Positions 8,529 through 15,861 of a stretch of DNA of 64,000 nt are shown piece after piece. This DNA is from Pseudomonas sp. B21-056. Its GTDB lineage: Bacteria; Pseudomonadota; Gammaproteobacteria; Pseudomonadales; Pseudomonadaceae. Position 1 is the first letter of the stretch, and every line of letters starts with the position of its first letter. The notes under the pieces are model-generated. The model did not search any database. It saw only the letters and a list, made by a program, of their open reading frames with translations, and was not told where the DNA came from. The stretch is from contig NZ_CP087203.1 of NCBI RefSeq assembly GCF_026016325.1, forward strand, positions 1,922,001 through 1,986,000, written 5' to 3'. The position numbers and the translations under genes were made by a program.

Positions 8529-8625
8529 GTAGGAGCTGCCGAGCGTAGCGAGGCTGCGATCTTTCCCCAGACACTTGAGTCCCAAGCGAACAAATCAAAG
8601 ATCGCAGCCTGCGGCAGCTCCTACC
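8529..8625. repeat. Interspersed palindromic repeat, GAGCTGCC/GCTGCGATC family (copy 2)
   Basis: Inverted arms 'AGGAGCTGCCGAGCG...GGCTGCGATCTTT' and 'AAAGATCGCAGCCTGCGGCAGCTCCT'. It lies exactly between the convergent hydrolase and dsbG genes; the right arm abuts the dsbG stop codon. It could act as a bidirectional transcript-end hairpin, although this is not shown. Confidence 0.8.
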
Positions 8626-9385
8626 GCCCGAGAATCTTCACCAGCTTGTCCGGCGACGGGGCGCCTTGTTGCTGTTGCAGCTCGCCTTTTTCATCCAGGT
8701 AGAAGATCGCCGGGGTGGCGGACAGCTCCAGCTCGTCCATCAACTGCTGGTTGGCATCGAGCTTGGCCTGGACGGCGGGCGGTACGTCCTTGAGGGGCTT
8801 GAGCGCGCTGCCCTTGCCGGATTTTTCATGGTCCTCCAGGGCTTTTTGCGGATCCTTGGCCGCCAGCAGCGCGGCGGATTTCCCGGGGCTGTCTTCGCGG
8901 ATGATGCCCACCATGATGTGGCGCAACTGCACCTTGCCGGCCTTGACCCATGGCCGTGCCTGTTCCCAGAACATGTTGCAGTACGGGCAGTTGGGGTCAC
9001 TGAACAGGTACACGGTGCGCGGTGCGTCCTTGCTGCCGTCGGCGATCCAGTTGCTCGCCTCCATTTTTGCCCAGATTTGCTTCGCCATCGGTGCATAGAC
9101 CAGCTTCTGCAGTGGCTCGGCGCTCAGGTCGTTGCCGTCGGCGTCGTACAGGTTGCCGAGCAGGACGTGCTGGCCGTCCGGCGTCAGGTACAGCGCCATG
9201 CCACGGTTCTGGTATTGCGCCGCATAGCCGCGCAGCCCGTCCGGTGCCTCGAAGGTGCCGACGATCTTCGCGCCCTTGGCTTCGATTTTCTTGATGGCTG
9301 CCGGCAGTTCTTCGGCGTGTAGCAACGGTGTTTGCAACAGCGCCGTGGCGACGGCCAGCGTCAGCAGGTGGCGGAGGCGGGGCAT
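8621..9385 (-). CDS. dsbG: Thiol:disulfide isomerase/chaperone DsbG
   Basis: 254 aa periplasmic protein with a signal peptide ('LLTLAVATALLQTPLLHA'). An N-terminal dimerisation domain is followed by a thioredoxin domain with the active site CPYC in 'SDPNCPYCNMFWEQ' and the cis-proline loop 'LSATPAIFYL'. DsbG isomerises wrong disulfides and protects single cysteines from sulfenylation; it is kept reduced by DsbD, encoded in the same operon. Its start overlaps the 3' end of the tlpA-like gene by 25 bp. The order dsbD-tlpA-dsbG matches P. aeruginosa PA2478-PA2476. Confidence 0.93.
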   Translation of the reverse strand: MPRLRHLLTLAVATALLQTPLLHAEELPAAIKKIEAKGAKIVGTFEAPDGLRGYAAQYQNRGMALYLTPDGQHVLLGNLYDADGNDLSAEPLQKLVYAPMAKQIWAKMEASNWIADGSKDAPRTVYLFSDPNCPYCNMFWEQARPWVKAGKVQLRHIMVGIIREDSPGKSAALLAAKDPQKALEDHEKSGKGSALKPLKDVPPAVQAKLDANQQLMDELELSATPAIFYLDEKGELQQQQGAPSPDKLVKILGR

Positions 9386-10230
9386 GGCGGTTTCCTTGTG
9401 GCGGGGTGGGGGGCCGTGGTTGAACCCGGCGTTTCGAAACTCTCCAGGGCGCGGGCCAGGCTTGCTTCCGACAGTTCACCCAGGTGACTGCCCAGCAGGC
9501 GGCCGTCGGCGCTGTAGAACAGCGTCGTCGGCAGCGCCATGGAACCCACGGCCTGGCCGAGGCGACCGCTACCATCGAACAGCACGTTGCCCAGGCTCAG
9601 GCCCTGGGTGGCGAGGTAAGTGCTGACGCTCTGCATGCTTTCGGCCTGGTTGACGAACAGGAAGGTCAGGTCCGGACGTTGCTGTTGGGCTTTTTCCAGC
9701 ACCGGCATTTCACGCCGGCAGGGTGGGCACCAGGTGGCCCAGAGATTGATCACCAGGGGCCCGCCCTGATAATCGGTGAGCTTCACGGTCTGTCCACTGG
9801 CGTCGCGCAGGTCGATGTCTGGCAACCGAGTGCCCTGTTCATAGATCGTCAGCGCCATGGTCGCCAGCAGCCAGAACAGCAGGCCGCTGCCGACACCGAA
9901 ACCCAATGGCCGGCGCAGGGCCGGTCGACGTCGGGTCCACAGCAGCGTCCCGATTACCAGTGCCACGATACCTGGCCAGGCCAGGAAACCGCCGTCGCGC
10001 AAGTCGACGATCTGCCACGGGTCGTTCTGGTAATGGCTCCAGTAGGCGACGACAAAGCCGATCCGCGCGGCCAGAAGCCCCGCCAGGAACAACACGAACA
10101 GCACCGATTCGGGGTTTTCGCCACCACGTCTGGCCACCCGCCAGCCCACGAGGGTCGCCAGCGCCAAGGCACTGATCAGCAGCAGGTGGTTGAGGGCGAT
10201 GGCAAAGGTGCCCAGGGTGAATGTCAGCAT
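9361..10230 (-). CDS. Polytopic membrane domain fused to TlpA-like thioredoxin (DsbE-like)
   Basis: 289 aa. The N-terminal ~130 residues hold about four hydrophobic segments and resemble part of the prolipoprotein diacylglyceryl transferase (Lgt) fold ('FLAGLLAARIGFVVAYWSHY' is Lgt-like). The C-terminal ~150 residues are a periplasmic TlpA/DsbE-type thioredoxin with active site WCPPC ('WATWCPPCRREMPVL') and cis-Pro in 'SMALPTTLFY'. It probably relays electrons from DsbD to DsbG or other periplasmic substrates. Its start codon shares one base with the dsbD stop (TGATG), so translation is coupled. The Lgt-like part is unlikely to be an active transferase because it is short; this is inference. 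Confidence 0.85.
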   Translation of the reverse strand: MLTFTLGTFAIALNHLLLISALALATLVGWRVARRGGENPESVLFVLFLAGLLAARIGFVVAYWSHYQNDPWQIVDLRDGGFLAWPGIVALVIGTLLWTRRRPALRRPLGFGVGSGLLFWLLATMALTIYEQGTRLPDIDLRDASGQTVKLTDYQGGPLVINLWATWCPPCRREMPVLEKAQQQRPDLTFLFVNQAESMQSVSTYLATQGLSLGNVLFDGSGRLGQAVGSMALPTTLFYSADGRLLGSHLGELSEASLARALESFETPGSTTAPHPATRKPPCPASATC

Positions 10231-11957
10231 CAGTTCGCGTCCCGGGTGCTGCTCCAGCGTTCCAGGAATCCCTTGGCATCGACTTCCCCGGTGATGCGCT
10301 GGCTGCGGCGCTCTTCACCGTCGGCGCCGATCCACAGCAGGCTCGGCGGCCCGGGCACCTGATATCGGCTCAGCAGTGCGCGGCTGGCGGCGTTGTCGGC
10401 GGTCACGTCGAGGCGCAGCAGGCGTACATCTTTCAGGGCGTCCAGCACCTCGACACGGCCGAACACCTGTTTTTCCATGATCTTGCAGGCCACGCACCAG
10501 TCGGCGTAATAGTCCACGAGCACCCATTGGCCCTGGGCCTTGGCCGCGTCCAGCTCCTTTTGCAGGACGGCAGGCTCGCTGATCGTGACGAAGGCATCGT
10601 GGGCACTGACGGTCGCATTGCCCTGGTCGCCGGTGTAGACCTTCAGCGGCTGGAAGAAATCATCGCTACCGCCGGCCGCGCCCACCAGCAGCGCGCTGCC
10701 CCACAGGCCAAACAGCAGTGACGCGCTGCCGCAGGCATAGGCCATGCGACCGAACCCTTCGGTCTGGCGCCAGGCGCTGTAGGCGGCGATCAACAACAAC
10801 ACCCCCCACAGTCCGATCCACAGCGAGCCATCGATGACCGGGCGAATCATCAGCAACGCAGTGCCCAGGAACAGGAAGCCGAACACACCCTTGACCAGGT
10901 CCATCCAGGCGCCGGGCTTGGGCAGGAAGCGGTTGCCCACGGTCACCAGCAACAACAGCGGCAGGCCGATGCCGACACCCATGGCAAACAGGATCAGGCC
11001 ACCGTGCAGCGCGTTACCACTCTGGGCGATGTACAGCAGCGCGCCGGCCAGCGGGGCGGTCATGCACGGGCCCACCAGCAGGCCGGACAGCGCGCCGAGA
11101 ACTCCTGCGCCCACCAGGCTGCCGCCGCGTCGCTGACGCCCGGCGTTCTCCAGGCGATCGCGCAGGGCTGCCGGCAATTGCAATTCGAAGAAACCGAACA
11201 TGGGCAGCGCCAGCACCACGAACACCGCCGCGAAAGTCCCCAGCAGCCACGGCTGTTGCAGCAAAGCCTGGAGATTGGCGCCCAGCAGCGCGGCCAGCAC
11301 GCCCATGGCGGCGTACACCAGGGCCATGCTGACCACGTAGCTGCCGGCCAACGCCAGGCCGCGTCGAGGTCCGGCACCGCTGCCGACGACCAGGCCGGCG
11401 AGGATCGGCAGCATCGGCAGGGAGCACGGTGTAAACGCCAGCAACAGCCCCAGGCCGAAAAATACCAACAGGCTCCAGCCCAGCGCCCGTTGTTGCAGGC
11501 CGCTGGCCAGGGCCTGGTCCGGCGCTTCGCCTTTGATCACAGCGGATGCACCGCCGCCCAGGTCGACCACCTGGGTCTGGGGTGGGTAGCACAGGCCTGC
11601 ATCGGCACAGCCTTGGAAGCCGACCTTGATCTTGCCGATGGCGCCCGCCGGAATCTTCAGCTCCAGTGCCTGGCGATAGACCTGTTGGTCGCCGAAAAAC
11701 TCATCGCTGTGGGCTTCACCTTCGGGCAGCTTCGGTTTCTGCGCATCGGCAAGGCCATCGAATTTGAGTCGCTTCTGATACAGGTAGTACCCATCGGCGA
11801 TCTGCCAGAAGAGCTGGGTTTCACCGGAGTCCAGGCGTTCGGAAGTAAACACGAAGGCCTTTTCCACCGGCAGGAAATCGGGTTTGGTTTCGAAAGGATT
11901 GGCGGCCTGGGCCAGGCCCGAAATCAGCAGCAGCCACAGCAAAAACAATCGACGCAT
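10230..11957 (-). CDS. dsbD: Thiol:disulfide interchange protein DsbD
   Basis: 575 aa inner-membrane electron conduit from cytoplasmic thioredoxin to periplasmic DsbG/TlpA. A signal peptide ('LFLLWLLLISGLAQA') precedes the alpha domain with cysteines in 'GCADAGLCYPP', an ~8-TM beta domain with the two key cysteines in 'FTPCSLPMLPIL' and 'VGPCMTAPLAG', and a gamma thioredoxin domain with 'ADWCVACKIM'. All three CxxC or cysteine pairs are present, so it should be active. Start 11957 is preceded by AAGG. First gene of dsbD-tlpA-dsbG, divergent from dsbRS. Confidence 0.95.
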   Translation of the reverse strand: MRRLFLLWLLLISGLAQAANPFETKPDFLPVEKAFVFTSERLDSGETQLFWQIADGYYLYQKRLKFDGLADAQKPKLPEGEAHSDEFFGDQQVYRQALELKIPAGAIGKIKVGFQGCADAGLCYPPQTQVVDLGGGASAVIKGEAPDQALASGLQQRALGWSLLVFFGLGLLLAFTPCSLPMLPILAGLVVGSGAGPRRGLALAGSYVVSMALVYAAMGVLAALLGANLQALLQQPWLLGTFAAVFVVLALPMFGFFELQLPAALRDRLENAGRQRRGGSLVGAGVLGALSGLLVGPCMTAPLAGALLYIAQSGNALHGGLILFAMGVGIGLPLLLLVTVGNRFLPKPGAWMDLVKGVFGFLFLGTALLMIRPVIDGSLWIGLWGVLLLIAAYSAWRQTEGFGRMAYACGSASLLFGLWGSALLVGAAGGSDDFFQPLKVYTGDQGNATVSAHDAFVTISEPAVLQKELDAAKAQGQWVLVDYYADWCVACKIMEKQVFGRVEVLDALKDVRLLRLDVTADNAASRALLSRYQVPGPPSLLWIGADGEERRSQRITGEVDAKGFLERWSSTRDAN

Positions 11958-12004
11958 GGATAAAGCCTTAGAACGAAGCAAGTGGAAAGCACGATGGCGA
12001 CTGG

Positions 12005-12037
12005 CGATTAACCGTCGATTAACCGTCGATTAAACGG
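12005..12037. promoter_or_regulatory. Three tandem 11-bp direct repeats, probable DsbR operator
   Basis: Units CGATTAACCGT, CGATTAACCGT and CGATTAAACGG follow each other without gap. An 11-bp period puts the units on one face of the helix, the usual pattern for OmpR-family regulators binding as head-to-tail dimers. The array lies 48 bp upstream of dsbD and ~105 bp upstream of dsbR, so one site could serve both promoters. Assignment to DsbR is inference from position and family. Confidence 0.6.
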
Positions 12038-12141
12038 CGAGGGCCGCTTGCAGCAATGATCGCCCATGTTTGCCGTACTCGTCGCATAATGTCGGCTTAA
12101 TCGGCCGGCGGCCTAATGTACCTTTTTCCACGGGGCTTACC

Positions 12142-12822
12142 ATGCGTGTACTGGTTTGCGAAGACGATGAACTGATCGCCAGCGGGATCGTCGCCGGTCT
12201 CACGGCCCAGGGCCTGACCGTCGAGCACGTCGCCACGGCCTCGGCGGCGCGGGCGATGGTTGGCGTGGCCGAGTTCGATGTCATGGTGCTGGACCTGGGG
12301 CTGCCCGACGAGGACGGCCTCAAACTGCTCAAGCAACTGCGCCAGCAAGGTTTGGAGATTCCGGTGCTGATCCTCACCGCACGGGACTCGGTAACCGATC
12401 GGGTCGACGGACTGCAAGCTGGGGCCGACGACTACCTGCTCAAACCTTTCGACCTGCGCGAACTGGCGGCGCGCCTGCACACCTTGCTGCGGCGCGTCGC
12501 GGGTCGTAGCGTCAACCTGATCGAACACGGTCGCCTGACGTACGACCCCAGCAGCCGTGAAACCCTCCTGGATGGCCAGCCGGTGGATCTGTCCCGGCGT
12601 GAGCAGTCACTGTTGCAGGCGCTGTTGCACAGCCGTGGTCGGGTGCTGTCCACCGAGCAACTCAAGGACAGTGTCTACGGGTTCAACGACGAACTGGAAA
12701 GCAACGCCCTCAACGTCCATATCCACCACCTGCGGCGCAAGCTCGGCAATGGGATTGTCGAGACTGTGCGTGGGCTGGGTTATCGCCTCGGCCCGGCCGA
12801 TGGCGGGGAGCCTTCCAAGTGA
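12142..12822 (+). CDS. dsbR: OmpR-family response regulator DsbR
   Basis: 226 aa. Receiver domain residues 1-120 ('VLVCEDDELI', phospho-acceptor in 'VMVLDLGLPDEDG', Thr in 'LTARDS', Lys in 'LLKPFDL'), then a winged-helix DNA-binding domain ('LSRREQSLLQALLHSRGRVL', 'VHIHHLRRKLGNGIVETVRG'). The gene is divergent from dsbD-tlpA-dsbG, as PA2479 is in P. aeruginosa, where the pair is called DsbRS and controls the dsb genes. Overlaps the kinase gene by 4 bp (ATGA type). Start 12142 gives the normal receiver N terminus. Confidence 0.9.
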   Translation: MRVLVCEDDELIASGIVAGLTAQGLTVEHVATASAARAMVGVAEFDVMVLDLGLPDEDGLKLLKQLRQQGLEIPVLILTARDSVTDRVDGLQAGADDYLLKPFDLRELAARLHTLLRRVAGRSVNLIEHGRLTYDPSSRETLLDGQPVDLSRREQSLLQALLHSRGRVLSTEQLKDSVYGFNDELESNALNVHIHHLRRKLGNGIVETVRGLGYRLGPADGGEPSK

Positions 12823-14150
12823 TGAGCCTGCGATTGCGCCTGAGCCTGACCCTCGGCGCGGCCTTCACCCTGATCTGGGCCCTGGCGGCGGCGTGGATGC
12901 TCAGCGATCTGCGTAACCAGATGATGTTTTCCCTCGATCAGCGTCTGGTGGCGTCGGCGCGGATGGTCGCCGGCCTGCTGGAGCAACTGCCGCCGTTGCC
13001 AAGCAAGGGTGACGGCACGCATTTCAGCGCCGAGCAATTGAGCATTCCCGGCGGCATGGCCTGCCAGGTCAGCTCCTTGCGTGGCGAGATCCTGGCCCGC
13101 AGTCACAGCACCCCGGAACAAGCCCTGGAAGCCGAGAAAATGGGCTTTCACGACCAGATGATCAACGGTGCGCCGTGGCGCAGCTTCACCCTGGCGCGGG
13201 GCGATGTGCGCATCACCACCGCCGACCGGCAGATCGAGCGGGAAGCCCTGAACATGTCGATTCTGTTGGCTGCTTCTGTGCCGGTGGGTGTGGCGCTGCT
13301 CGGCTGCCTGTGCCTGCTGTGGCTAGGCGTCGGCCAAGGCCTGGCGCCGCTCAATCGCATGCGCGATGCACTGATGCGCCGCAATGCCGATTCTCTGGAA
13401 CCTTTGCAGATCCATCCGTTGCCCAGCGAATTGCGGCCCCTGCTGGAAACCCAGAACCAGCTGTTCCAGCGCATCGGCAAGACCATCGAGCGTGAACGGA
13501 GGCTGACCGGCGATGCCGCCCATGAACTGCGCAGCCCCTTGACGGCCATCAAGACGCACCTGCAAGTGGCGCGCATGACCGACGGCGTCGCACGCGACCA
13601 GTCTCTGGCCAGGGCCGAGGAGGGCGCTGACCGGTTGCATCGCACCCTCGAGCAGTTGCTGCTGCTGGCCCGGGTGGAGGGCAGCCTGTCCTTCGACGAT
13701 GGGGTGCAGTGCAACGCCGAGCAGGTCGCGCGGCTGGCGATCCAGGATGCGGCCAGTGGCGACCCTGGGCGAATCAGGCTGCACGTTGCTCCTGGGGTAT
13801 CCGATGCGCCGGTGCAGATGCCGGCGGTGCTTTCCATTGCGGCGTTGCGCAACCTGTTGGATAACGCGCTGCGCCATACCCCGGAGGGTACCGAGGTGGA
13901 GCTGAGCCTGGACATGATTGGCCAGCGGGTGCGTTTCCAGGTCCGCGATCACGGCCCTGGCATTGCCGCCGATGATATCCAGCACCTGACCCAGCGCTTC
14001 TGGCGCAACGGTCAGAGCACCGGCTGCGGCCTGGGGCTGGCGATCGTCCAGGCGATTGTCCAGCGTTGTGGTTGCAGCCTGCATTTCGACAGTCGTCCGG
14101 ACGGGCTGCGGGTGGAATTGACGATGCCGGTACAGGTGCAGGTTCGGTAG
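12819..14150 (+). CDS. dsbS: Sensor histidine kinase DsbS
   Basis: 443 aa. Two membrane helices (about residues 8-28 and 148-172) bracket a periplasmic domain of ~115 residues. A HAMP-like linker follows, then HisKA with His in 'TGDAAHELRSPLTAIK' and HATPase_c with N box 'LRNLLDNALRHTP' and G boxes 'DHGPGI', 'GLGLAIV'. Residue 82 is a cysteine, the only one in the periplasmic domain ('PGGMACQVSS'). From memory, P. aeruginosa DsbS senses Cu(I) through a Cys82, which fits this residue. Partner of DsbR; terminates at a hairpin at 14191. Confidence 0.9.
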   Translation: MMSLRLRLSLTLGAAFTLIWALAAAWMLSDLRNQMMFSLDQRLVASARMVAGLLEQLPPLPSKGDGTHFSAEQLSIPGGMACQVSSLRGEILARSHSTPEQALEAEKMGFHDQMINGAPWRSFTLARGDVRITTADRQIEREALNMSILLAASVPVGVALLGCLCLLWLGVGQGLAPLNRMRDALMRRNADSLEPLQIHPLPSELRPLLETQNQLFQRIGKTIERERRLTGDAAHELRSPLTAIKTHLQVARMTDGVARDQSLARAEEGADRLHRTLEQLLLLARVEGSLSFDDGVQCNAEQVARLAIQDAASGDPGRIRLHVAPGVSDAPVQMPAVLSIAALRNLLDNALRHTPEGTEVELSLDMIGQRVRFQVRDHGPGIAADDIQHLTQRFWRNGQSTGCGLGLAIVQAIVQRCGCSLHFDSRPDGLRVELTMPVQVQVR

Positions 14151-14190
14151 CTGGCCCCGTGAAGCTTCCTGCAATCATTCCCATTGGCGC

Positions 14191-14218
14191 ACCCGGCTTA
14201 CCCGGGTCTATGTTTTTT
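14191..14218 (+). terminator. Probable intrinsic terminator of dsbRS
   Basis: Stem ACCCGG/CCGGGT with a 5-nt loop, then five bases and a six-T run at 14213-14218. It lies 40 bp after the dsbS stop and before the GNAT gene. The gap between stem and T-run makes it moderate. Confidence 0.5.
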
Positions 14219-14250
14219 CAGCCGACTCAAGGACTGAGGAAAACAGCGCC

Positions 14251-14742
14251 ATGGACACTTCCATCGTAATCAGCACCGCCGCGCCGGGTGACGCCGGCAT
14301 CATCAGCCGGATCGCCGAGCGTTCCATCCGGGTCGGTTGTGCCGCGGACCACCGTAACGACCCGCGCATCGTGGCCGCCTGGACCCGCAACAGTACCCCT
14401 GCACGTATTCGCCCCTGGCTGGCCGACCCGCGGTTGCGCCTGACCCTGGCGCGTCTGCAAGGGCGACCGGTGGGCGTCGCCATGGCCTCGATCAATGGCC
14501 GGATCGCATTCTGCTACGTGCAGCCGGAGTGGTTTCGACGCGGGGCCGGGCGGGCATTGGTTCGGGATATTGAAGCCTGGTTGTACGGTCGCGGGCTTGC
14601 CCAGGTGCGGCTAAACAGCACAGCCACGAGCCATGGGTTCTATCGCCGCCTGGGGTTCGAGCAAAGCGCCAAGGCATTTGCCATCGGCGGTGTCGCGGCG
14701 ATTGCGATGCACAAGTCGCTGGGTGAGCGGTTGAAGCATTAG
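14251..14742 (+). CDS. GNAT-family N-acetyltransferase
   Basis: 163 aa. The acetyl-CoA binding motif A is visible as 'YVQPEWFRRGAGRALVRDIEAW' (R/Q-x-x-G-x-G/A) and motif B as 'ATSHGFYRRLGFEQ'. These are standard features of GCN5-related acetyltransferases. The substrate is unknown. Start 14251 is preceded by GAGGAAAA. It stands alone between the dsbRS terminator and a REP doublet. Confidence 0.85.
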   Translation: MDTSIVISTAAPGDAGIISRIAERSIRVGCAADHRNDPRIVAAWTRNSTPARIRPWLADPRLRLTLARLQGRPVGVAMASINGRIAFCYVQPEWFRRGAGRALVRDIEAWLYGRGLAQVRLNSTATSHGFYRRLGFEQSAKAFAIGGVAAIAMHKSLGERLKH

Positions 14743-14761
14743 TTCGAGCGCCGCAACCCCC

Positions 14762-14850
14762 TGTGGGAGCGAGCCTGCTCGCGATAGCGATGGATCAGCC
14801 ACATTGATGTCGCTGACGCACCGCCATCGCGAGCAGGCTCGCTCCCACAG
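14762..14850. repeat. REP doublet (two inverted REP copies)
   Basis: A forward copy of the Pseudomonas REP (GTGGGAGCGAGCCTGCTCGC then GATAGCG) at 14762-14789 and an inverted copy at 14822-14850, separated by ~32 bp. It lies between the convergent GNAT and ppsR genes. Confidence 0.9.
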
Positions 14851-14866
14851 GTATTTGTGTCTGCGG

Positions 14867-15685
14867 TTACTTGAAGCGTCGCTCGACACCTTTCTCCACC
14901 AGGATCTTCGCCGAAATCTCCTCCACGGAAAAATGCGTGGAGTTGATGTGGGGAATGTTCTCCCGCCGGAACAGGTTCTCCACCTCGCGCACTTCGAATT
15001 CACACTGGGCGTAGCTCGAATAGCGACTGTTGGGCTTGCGCTCGTTGCGGATCGCGGTGAGCCGGTCCGGGTCGATGGTCAGGCCGAACAGCTTGTGCTG
15101 GTGGGCACGCAGGGCGCTGGGCAGTTGCAGGCGCTCCATGTCTTCTTCGGTCAGCGGGTAGTTGGCCGCACGGATGCCGAACTGCATCGCCATGTACAGG
15201 CACGTCGGCGTCTTACCACAACGCGACACCCCCACTAGGATCAGGTCGGCCTTGTCGTAATAATGTGTGCGAGCGCCGTCATCGTTGTCCAGCGCGAAGT
15301 TGACCGCCTCGATCCGCTCCATGTAGTTGGAGTTGTGGCCGATGGAATGGGATTTGCCGACCGAGTAGGAAGAGTGCTCGCTCAGTTCCTGCTCCAGGGG
15401 CGCCAGGAAGGTCGAAAAAATGTCGATCATGAAACCATTGGACGTTGCGAGAATCTCACGGATGTCCTGATTGACGATGGTATCGAAGATGATCGGGCGA
15501 AAACCGTCGGTTTCGGCGGCTTTATTGATTTGCTGTACCATCGCCCGCGCCTTGTCGGGGCTATCGATGTACGGTCGCAGCAGCTTGGTGAAGGTAATGT
15601 TTTCGAACTGCGCCAGCAGGCTTTGACCTAGGGTTTCGGCGGTGATGCCGGTGCCATCGGAGATAAAGAAAGCAGATCGTTTCAT
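14867..15685 (-). CDS. ppsR: PEP synthase regulatory protein (kinase/pyrophosphorylase, DUF299)
   Basis: 272 aa. PpsR inactivates PEP synthase by ADP-dependent phosphorylation of a threonine near the catalytic His and reverses this by Pi-dependent pyrophosphorylysis. Recognised by the N-terminal '[20 protein letters not shown]', the P-loop-like '[19 protein letters not shown]' and '[18 protein letters not shown]'. Full length for the family. Divergently transcribed from its target gene ppsA across ~175 bp. Start 15685 is the conserved family start; a longer frame reaches into the promoter region. Confidence 0.95.
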   Translation of the reverse strand: MKRSAFFISDGTGITAETLGQSLLAQFENITFTKLLRPYIDSPDKARAMVQQINKAAETDGFRPIIFDTIVNQDIREILATSNGFMIDIFSTFLAPLEQELSEHSSYSVGKSHSIGHNSNYMERIEAVNFALDNDDGARTHYYDKADLILVGVSRCGKTPTCLYMAMQFGIRAANYPLTEEDMERLQLPSALRAHQHKLFGLTIDPDRLTAIRNERKPNSRYSSYAQCEFEVREVENLFRRENIPHINSTHFSVEEISAKILVEKGVERRFK

Positions 15686-15861
15686 TTGCACCTTGGGCCT
15701 TAAGCTAATAGCGATTCTTGGATATGATAGGCGCGATTTGCCGGCCACCAATGGCCAGCATTCTCACTTATTTTCCAGGTCCAGGCCATATCGCCGGTCA
15801 ACGCTCCCCAGGAGTCACCGGTGCCTTGAGCTTTTCCAACACAGTTAGTGGAGAGATCACC

